Shown one piece after another: positions 58,689 through 64,000 of a DNA stretch of 64,000 nucleotides. A program made the position numbers and the translations under genes. Origin of the DNA: Pseudopedobacter sp038243635 (GTDB taxonomy: Bacteria; Bacteroidota; Bacteroidia; Sphingobacteriales; Sphingobacteriaceae); the NCBI GenBank assembly GCA_038243635.1, contig JBBSQW010000002.1:1-64000 (forward strand). The letters run 5' to 3'. The notes under the pieces are model-generated. The model saw only the letters and a list, made by a program, of their open reading frames with translations. It searched no databases and was not told where the DNA came from. The stretch's first letter is position 1. Each line of letters starts with the position of its first letter.

Positions 58689-60095
58689 ATGAGTAGTACA
58701 TTATTTGACAAAGTGTGGGACAGCCACGTAGTTCGCCAGATTGAAGGTGGGCCAGATGTAGTTTTTATAGATCGTCACATGATTCATGAAGTTACCAGTC
58801 CGGTAGCGTTTTTGGGTTTAAAAAGTAGAGGAATTAAGGTTTTACACCCTGAGCGTACTTTTGCAACGGCAGATCATAACACGCCAACAATTAATCAGCA
58901 TTTGCCTGTGGAAGATCCACTTTCTGCAAATCAGTTGAGAGCGTTGGAGTCCAATAGTAACGAATACGGAATTTCTCATTGGGGTTTAGGCCATCAAAAA
59001 AACGGAATTGTACACGTTGTGGGTCCAGAATACGGAATTACGCAACCGGGTGCTACTATTGTTTGTGGTGATTCACATACTTCAACTCACGGAGCTTTTG
59101 GAGCCATTGCTTTTGGTATTGGTACTTCAGAGGTTGAAATGGTGTTGGCATCGCAGTGTATTATGCAGCCTAAACCTAAGAGTATGAGAATCAATGTTAC
59201 CGGTTCTTTAGGGTTTGCAGTTACACCAAAAGATGTGGCTTTGTTTATCATTTCGCAATTGACAACTTCTGGCGCTACAGGTTATTTTGTAGAATACGCT
59301 GGTAAAGTTTTTGAAGAAATGACAATGGAAGGCCGGATGACTGTTTGTAACCTTTCAATTGAAATGGGTGCAAGAGGTGGTATGATTGCTCCGGATGAAA
59401 CTACTTTTGATTACGTTAAAGGCAGAGAATTTACGCCAAAAGGCGAGGCTTGGGATAAAGCAATGGCTTATTGGAAAACTTTAAAAACAGATGATGACGC
59501 TACTTTTGATAGAGAGTTTACTTTCGACGGAAGCAAAATTGAGCCGATGATTACTTACGGTACAAACCCAGGAATGGGAATGAGTATCTCTAATGATATA
59601 CCAGATGCTGAATCTGTTGAAGGTGGCAAAACTACTTATGAAAAGTCTTTAAACTACATGGGCTTTAACGAAGGCGAGTCAATGATTGGTAAATCAATAG
59701 ATTACGTGTTTATTGGTAGCTGTACTAACGGTAGAATTGAAGATTTTAGAGCATTCGCTTCGATTGTTAAAGGTCGCCACAAGGCAGATAACGTAACCGC
59801 TTGGTTGGTTCCAGGTTCTCACATTGTTGAGGCTGCAATTAAAGAAGAAGGATTGTTAGATATTTTTACCGAAGCGGGTTTTGTTTTACGTCAGCCAGGT
59901 TGTTCAGCTTGTTTAGCCATGAATGATGATAAAATTCCAGCAGGTAAATATGCAGTAAGTACTTCTAACAGAAACTTTGAAGGTCGTCAAGGCCCGGGTT
60001 CACGTACCTTATTAGCTAGTCCACTAGTTGCAGCAGCAGCAGCGGTGACTGGTAAAGTAACAGACCCTAGAGATTTGATGGAAGTAGTTGGCTAG
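58689..60095 (+). CDS. leuC: 3-isopropylmalate dehydratase, large subunit
   Basis: Aconitase-family enzyme isomerising 2- to 3-isopropylmalate with LeuD. 468 residues with FDKVWDSHVV near residue 5, VIDRHMIHEVTSPVAF-type FIDRHMIHEVTS near 25, VCGDSHTSTHGAFGAIAFGIGTSEVE near 130, the first cluster Cys in FIGSCTNGRIEDFRA near 348, and two more in QPGCSACLAMNDD near 408. It is intact and pairs with leuD 125 bp downstream, from which it is separated by a repeat tract. Confidence 0.96.
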   Translation: MSSTLFDKVWDSHVVRQIEGGPDVVFIDRHMIHEVTSPVAFLGLKSRGIKVLHPERTFATADHNTPTINQHLPVEDPLSANQLRALESNSNEYGISHWGLGHQKNGIVHVVGPEYGITQPGATIVCGDSHTSTHGAFGAIAFGIGTSEVEMVLASQCIMQPKPKSMRINVTGSLGFAVTPKDVALFIISQLTTSGATGYFVEYAGKVFEEMTMEGRMTVCNLSIEMGARGGMIAPDETTFDYVKGREFTPKGEAWDKAMAYWKTLKTDDDATFDREFTFDGSKIEPMITYGTNPGMGMSISNDIPDAESVEGGKTTYEKSLNYMGFNEGESMIGKSIDYVFIGSCTNGRIEDFRAFASIVKGRHKADNVTAWLVPGSHIVEAAIKEEGLLDIFTEAGFVLRQPGCSACLAMNDDKIPAGKYAVSTSNRNFEGRQGPGSRTLLASPLVAAAAAVTGKVTDPRDLMEVVG

Positions 60096-60096
60096 G

Positions 60097-60215
60097 TTGT
60101 TAGTTGGTCAGGTTGTTAGTTGGTTAGACAAGCAAAGTCGAACAAACTAACAAACTAAAACCTAACCACCTGTTAAAAGCCTAACAAACGAACAAACTAA
60201 AAACCTAACAAACTA
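60097..60215. repeat. Inverted degenerate word tract between leuC and leuD
   Basis: The left half is variants of GGTTGTTAGTTGG and the right half variants of ACAAACTAACAAACTAAAAC with CCTAACCACC. The halves are roughly reverse complements and could fold into a long imperfect hairpin in the leuCD message. No frame of any length and no T-run follow. Confidence 0.75.
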
Positions 60216-60220
60216 AAATA

Positions 60221-60817
60221 ATGGCATACGATAAATTCACAATATTAAAATCTACGGGAGTTCCACTTCCGATAGAAAACGTAGATACAGATCAAATTAT
60301 CCCGGCTCGTTTCTTAAAAGCGACAGAGCGTGTCGGTTTTGGCGACAACTTATTTAGAGATTGGAGATACAATACAGACGGTTCTCCAAAAGCAGATTTC
60401 GTTTTAAACAACCCAATTTACAAAGGGAAGATATTAGTCGGAGGTAAAAACTTTGGATCAGGTTCTTCTCGTGAGCATGCTGCTTGGTCAGTTTACGATT
60501 ACGGATTTAGAGCAGTAGTTTCTAGTTTCTTTGCAGATATTTTTAGAGGGAACTGTTTAAATATTGGCGTTTTGCCAGTGCAAGTGAGTGCAGATTTTTT
60601 AGATAAAATTTTCACGGCAATCCACGCCAATCCAGAAACTGAATTAGAAATCAATTTAGAAGCGCAAACCATCACTCTATTGTCAACTGGCGAATCAGAA
60701 AGTTTTGATATCAGCTCTTACAAAAAAGATAATATGATTAACGGTTTCGATGATATCGATTACCTGCAAAATATTAAATCAGAAATCAAGACATTTGGAG
60801 AGCAACTTCCTCTATAA
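60221..60817 (+). CDS. leuD: 3-isopropylmalate dehydratase, small subunit
   Basis: Swivel domain partner of LeuC. 198 residues with NVDTDQIIPARFLK near residue 20, GKNFGSGSSREHAAWSVYDYGFRAVVSSFFADIF near 72-105 in consecutive blocks, and GVLPVQVS near 118. LeuC and this protein would also serve the citramalate branch of isoleucine synthesis if the downstream synthase makes citramalate. It is followed after 22 bp by that synthase gene. Confidence 0.95.
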   Translation: MAYDKFTILKSTGVPLPIENVDTDQIIPARFLKATERVGFGDNLFRDWRYNTDGSPKADFVLNNPIYKGKILVGGKNFGSGSSREHAAWSVYDYGFRAVVSSFFADIFRGNCLNIGVLPVQVSADFLDKIFTAIHANPETELEINLEAQTITLLSTGESESFDISSYKKDNMINGFDDIDYLQNIKSEIKTFGEQLPL

Positions 60818-60839
60818 AAATCTAATAAACAGCTCGTTG

Positions 60840-62426
60840 ATGAAAAGAAGGAAAATAGAAATCATGGACACTACCTTGAGGGATGGCGAACAAACCTCGG
60901 GTGTATCTTTTTCTGTATCGGAGAAGTTAACCATTTCTCAGTTGTTATTAGAAGAGTTAAAGGTGGACAGGATTGAAATTGCTTCTGCCAGAGTATCATC
61001 GGGAGAGTTAGAAGCAGTAAAAGCTGTTGCCGAATGGGCCGTTGAGCATCATTGTTTAGATAAAATCGAGGTTTTAACATTCGTTGATAAAGGAGCTTCC
61101 ATTGAATGGATGATGAAAGCGGGTGTTAAAGTACAGAACTTGCTAACCAAAGGCTCGCTTAACCATCTTACCTATCAGCTCAAAAAAACTCCTGAACAAC
61201 ATTTTACGGAAATTAGCGAAAACATAAAACTAGCTACCGCGAATGGGATAAAAACCAATGTTTATTTAGAAGATTGGAGTAACGGCATGCGTAATTCGCA
61301 GGAATATGTTTTCCAATACCTTGATTTTTTGACTAAGCAAAAAGTGGAGCGTGTGATGTTGCCTGATACGTTAGGGATTTTAACACCATCAGAAGTAAGC
61401 AAGTTTATTGGTAAAGTAAAACAAAGATACCCAGATACGCATTTTGATTTCCACGGGCATAACGATTACGATTTAGGCACTGCCAACGTAATGGAGGCTA
61501 TCAAATCTAACATCAACGGCTTACACTTAACCGTAAACGGAATGGGTGAAAGAGCTGGAAATGCACCATTAGCAAGCGTGATTGCGGTGATTAACGACTT
61601 TTTGCCTGACGTTGAAGTTGGTTTAAAAGAATCATCACTTTATAAAGTAAGTAAATTGGTGGAGACTTTTTCGGGAGTAAGAATTCCGACAAACAAGCCA
61701 ATTGTTGGCGAAAATGTGTTTACCCAAACCGCTGGAATCCACGCAGATGGTGACAATAAAAAGAACTTGTACTTTAGTGACTTGTTGCCGGAAAGGTTCG
61801 GACGAAAACGTTCTTACGCTTTAGGAAAAACATCGGGCAAAGCTAATATTGAAAAAAACCTTCAAGAATTAGGCTTAAAGTTAAATGATGAAGATTTACG
61901 AAAAGTTACGCAACGAGTAATTGAATTAGGTGATTTAAAAGAAACCGTTACCCAAGATGATTTACCGTATATTATTTCTGATGTTTTAGCGAGTAGCGAT
62001 TACAAGGATACAGTTAAGGTAGAATCTTACTTAATTTCTCATGCATCTGGGTTAAGACCTGCAGCAACCATTGCGATAAAGTTTAACGATAAACTATACG
62101 AAGAGCATTCTCAAGGCGATGGTCAGTTTGATGCATTTATGAATGCGTTGAGCAAACTATATAAATCTAAGGGTAAAACGCTGCCAGCTTTAATTGATTA
62201 TAGTGTACGTATTGCGCCAGGAAGTAGTTCTGATGCGCTTTGCGAGACTACAATCACTTGGAAAACGGATAAAAAAACGTTTACCACCAGAGGTTTAGAC
62301 TCTGATCAGACAGTTTGTGCGATTAAGGCAACCGAGAAAATGCTAAATATTATTTGTGAACATGAGAAAGTTGCAGGTGATAAGGTGCTGGGGATTAGCA
62401 AGATTCAAGTATTGAAATGCTCTTAA
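60840..62426 (+). CDS. LeuA/CimA-family synthase paralogue (possible citramalate synthase)
   Basis: A second DRE-TIM metallolyase. From the chosen ATG (MKRRKIEIMDTT) it has 528 residues; a longer frame would overlap leuD. It shows DTTLRDGEQTSGVSFSVSEK near residue 10, TNVYLEDWSNGMRNS near 142, FDFHGHNDYDLGTANVMEA near 203 (metal HxH), VNGMGERAGNAPLAS near 234, TAGIHADGDNKKNLYF near 300, and a C-terminal LeuA-type regulatory domain from about 390. It is quite unlike the leuA product (TSGVSF versus VPGCQL next to the active site; NDYDLGTAN versus NDLGLATAN). Such paralogues within Bacteroidota leu operons are often called 2-isopropylmalate synthase, but citramalate synthase, feeding isoleucine, fits well because no threonine deaminase gene is present in the cluster. 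Confidence 0.8.
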   Translation: MKRRKIEIMDTTLRDGEQTSGVSFSVSEKLTISQLLLEELKVDRIEIASARVSSGELEAVKAVAEWAVEHHCLDKIEVLTFVDKGASIEWMMKAGVKVQNLLTKGSLNHLTYQLKKTPEQHFTEISENIKLATANGIKTNVYLEDWSNGMRNSQEYVFQYLDFLTKQKVERVMLPDTLGILTPSEVSKFIGKVKQRYPDTHFDFHGHNDYDLGTANVMEAIKSNINGLHLTVNGMGERAGNAPLASVIAVINDFLPDVEVGLKESSLYKVSKLVETFSGVRIPTNKPIVGENVFTQTAGIHADGDNKKNLYFSDLLPERFGRKRSYALGKTSGKANIEKNLQELGLKLNDEDLRKVTQRVIELGDLKETVTQDDLPYIISDVLASSDYKDTVKVESYLISHASGLRPAATIAIKFNDKLYEEHSQGDGQFDAFMNALSKLYKSKGKTLPALIDYSVRIAPGSSSDALCETTITWKTDKKTFTTRGLDSDQTVCAIKATEKMLNIICEHEKVAGDKVLGISKIQVLKCS

Positions 62427-62630
62427 GAGAGTAGCAAGATGTCTTTGGGAGAATTAAGATATTAGTATAAAGTATCAGGATGCTTTTTGGAGTAGTAAAA
62501 GGTTAGTAGTAAGCATCAAGATTCTCATATATTGTAATAGAAAGAAAATTTAATAGTAAAAATTGTAGTGAAGTCTTGATACTTGTTACTAAGTACTCAA
62601 TACTAATCACCCACTACTCAATACTTAAAA
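62427..62630. repeat. Degenerate word tract before leuB
   Basis: The left half has AAGATATTAGTATAAAGTAT, GGATGC and AGTAAGCATCAAGAT; the right half has GTCTTGATACTTGTTACTAA and CTCAATACTAATCACCCAC. AAGTATCA-type words left face TGATACTT-type words right, so the 200-bp spacer can partly fold on itself. No gene and no terminator seen. Confidence 0.65.
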
Positions 62631-62633
62631 GAA

Positions 62634-63692
62634 ATGAAATTAAACATTGCGCTTTTAGCGGGCGACGGAATTGGACCTGAGGTAGTAAATCAGGCTGTAA
62701 AAGTGATAGATGCTATTGCTGTAAAATTTAACCACGAAATCAACTATACATCTGCACTAACTGGTGCTTGTGCAATTGATGACTGTGGCGAGCCTTACCC
62801 AGACTCTACTCACGAGATTTGTTTGGCAGCTGATGCAGTTCTTTTCGGAGCTATTGGTCATCCAAAATATGACAACGATCCAAAAGCAACGGTTCGTCCA
62901 GAGCAAGGATTATTGAAAATGCGCCAGAAATTAGGTTTGTTTGCTAACGTACGTCCTACTTTTACTTTCCCGTCTTTAATTGATAATTCTCCGTTAAAAA
63001 GAGAAAGAATTGAAGGAACAGATTTAATTATCTTACGTGAGTTAACTGGAGGAATTTACTTCGGCGAAAGAGGTAGAAAAGATAATGGCGATACCGCTTT
63101 TGATACTTGTACTTACACCAGAGCAGAAGTTCAACGTTTGGCTAAAATGGGTTTCGAAATTGCAATGACTCGTAGCAAAAAATTGTGCTGTGTTGACAAA
63201 GCAAATGTTTTGGAGACTTCTCGTTTATGGAGAGAAACGGTTCAGGATATGGAGAAAGATTATCCAGAAGTTACTGTTTCTTATGAGTTTGTTGATGCAG
63301 TTGCAATGCGCTTGGTACAATGGCCAAACACTTATGATGTATTGATTACGGAGAACCTTTTCGGCGATATTTTAACGGATGAAGCTTCTGTAATTTCAGG
63401 ATCAATGGGATTAATGCCATCTGCATCTAAAGGATTACATACTTCGTTATATGAGCCAATCCACGGTTCATACCCACAAGCAACAGGAAAAGATATAGCT
63501 AACCCACTAGCAACAGTTTTATCTGCTGCAATGATGTTTGAAGATGCTTTCGGTTTACAAGCTGAGGCTGATGCAATTAGAGAAGTAGTGAACAAATCTT
63601 TAGCTGAAGGTATTATTACAGAAGATTTAGCTGGAAAAAACAAAGCTTACGGAACCAACGCAGTTGGTGATTGGTTAGCTAAAAACGTTTAA
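62634..63692 (+). CDS. leuB: 3-isopropylmalate dehydrogenase
   Basis: NAD-dependent oxidative decarboxylation of 3-isopropylmalate; also converts methylmalate in the citramalate route. 352 residues with IALLAGDGIGPEVVNQAVKV near residue 4, FGAIGHPKYDN near 72, LRELTGGIYFGERG near 134, CVDKANVLETSRLWRE near 183, ITENLFGDILTDEASVISGS near 236 and EPIHGSYPQATGKDIANPLAT near 275. It is intact and the last gene of the cluster before the terminator. Confidence 0.96.
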   Translation: MKLNIALLAGDGIGPEVVNQAVKVIDAIAVKFNHEINYTSALTGACAIDDCGEPYPDSTHEICLAADAVLFGAIGHPKYDNDPKATVRPEQGLLKMRQKLGLFANVRPTFTFPSLIDNSPLKRERIEGTDLIILRELTGGIYFGERGRKDNGDTAFDTCTYTRAEVQRLAKMGFEIAMTRSKKLCCVDKANVLETSRLWRETVQDMEKDYPEVTVSYEFVDAVAMRLVQWPNTYDVLITENLFGDILTDEASVISGSMGLMPSASKGLHTSLYEPIHGSYPQATGKDIANPLATVLSAAMMFEDAFGLQAEADAIREVVNKSLAEGIITEDLAGKNKAYGTNAVGDWLAKNV

Positions 63693-63717
63693 AAATACCC
63701 CAAGTATAATCCTTTAC

Positions 63718-63748
63718 AAAGCCCTGATTTTATCGGGGCTTTTTTTTC
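63718..63748 (+). terminator. Terminator of the ilv-leu cluster
   Basis: AAAGCCCTGA/TCGGGGCTTT, 10-bp stem with one G-U pair, 5-nt loop, eight T, 26 nt beyond leuB. Confidence 0.9.
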
Positions 63749-63789
63749 CTAAAAACAATTTAACCAAGGATTAATGTCTGTTATCACAG

Positions 63790-64000
63790 TCAATATTTAT
63801 TAAAGGTTCTTGCGCATTCAAAAAAGTAGATATTCGGACAATCAAAAGGTTGACCATCAATAAAGTAGATTATTGGTGGCTTGTTTTTAAATATTTCGCC
63901 AGTCCATTGAAAGTATTCGGAACCTTCGGTTACGTTTGTATTTAGAGAATTAAAATCAACAGAATCGCCTGAATAGGGAATAACCTCACTACTTTCACAA
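63790..64000 (-). CDS. Partial hypothetical protein (3' end only)
   Basis: An open minus-strand frame enters from beyond the window and stops at TGA (63790-63792). The 69 visible C-terminal residues include YSGDSVDFNSLN, EYFQWTGEIFKNKPP and DGQPFDCPNIYFFECART, with three Cys and several aromatics. Coding is plausible because the frame is open to the window edge and the composition is protein-like. I do not recognise a family. It converges on the leuB terminator. Confidence 0.6.
   Translation of the reverse strand, partial: CESSEVIPYSGDSVDFNSLNTNVTEGSEYFQWTGEIFKNKPPIIYFIDGQPFDCPNIYFFECARTFNKY

Overview
The window looks like a chromosome segment from a low-GC member of the Bacteroidota, most likely Sphingobacteriaceae and Pedobacter-like. 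Support comes from a SusC/SusD pair, promoters with a TAnnTTTG -7 element and no clear Shine-Dalgarno sites, a fused alpha-beta 2-oxoacid dehydrogenase E1, an atpD-atpC pair with a very short epsilon subunit, a YtxJ-type bacillithiol-system protein, and DUF1573/DUF721/DUF3098 proteins typical of the phylum. The genus is inferred from gene content and style only.

Layout. 1-3 kb: repeat-rich DNA, queG, a HAD phosphatase and a DUF1573 protein, all on the minus strand. 3-8.4 kb: the fused E1, a tRNA cluster (CAU, Arg-UCU, Asn-GUU), an integrase relic beside tRNA-Val(UAC), and gdhA. 8.4-22.6 kb: a TlpA-like thioredoxin, then a beta-glucan polysaccharide utilisation locus (SusC, SusD, PKD-domain surface glycan-binding protein, two intact GH16 enzymes). 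Two GH30 genes and one GH5 gene in this locus are pseudogenes. A seven-CXXCH cytochrome closes the region. 22.6-30.1 kb: a phosphoethanolamine-transferase-like/methyltransferase pair (minus), then a DUF1080 - oxidoreductase - ApbE - oxidoreductase operon. 30.1-45.2 kb: housekeeping genes (DUF721-recF, TPR-ribH, ytxJ, ribF, truB-uppP-DUF3098-ftsX, DUF892, Ohr/OsmC, gnd, a GDSL esterase and a FadL porin). 45.5-47.4 kb: atpD-atpC. 47.6-63.7 kb: a long branched-chain amino acid cluster, ilvE-ilvD-ilvB-ilvN-dinB-like-ilvC-ABC ATPase-leuA-leuC-leuD-leuA/cimA paralogue-leuB, ending at a terminator. A partial minus-strand gene closes the window.

The strongest new signal is upstream of ilvE. A TAnnTTTG promoter is followed within a few bases by a 25-codon reading frame in which 12 of residues 2-16 are Ile, Leu or Val. 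After it comes a strong intrinsic terminator, and codons 20-22 of the small frame are perfectly complementary over 9 nt to the terminator's 5' arm plus loop. This is the architecture of a classical leader-peptide attenuator controlling the whole ilv-leu cluster.

The second signal is a 77-80 bp dispersed element present in three full-length copies (between ohr and gnd, ilvD and ilvB, leuA and leuC), with possible relatives around queG. Many intergenic gaps, especially inside the ilv-leu cluster, are filled with degenerate short-word repeats or MITE-like inverted repeats. The third signal is selective decay of the GH30/GH5 genes in an otherwise intact glucan locus.
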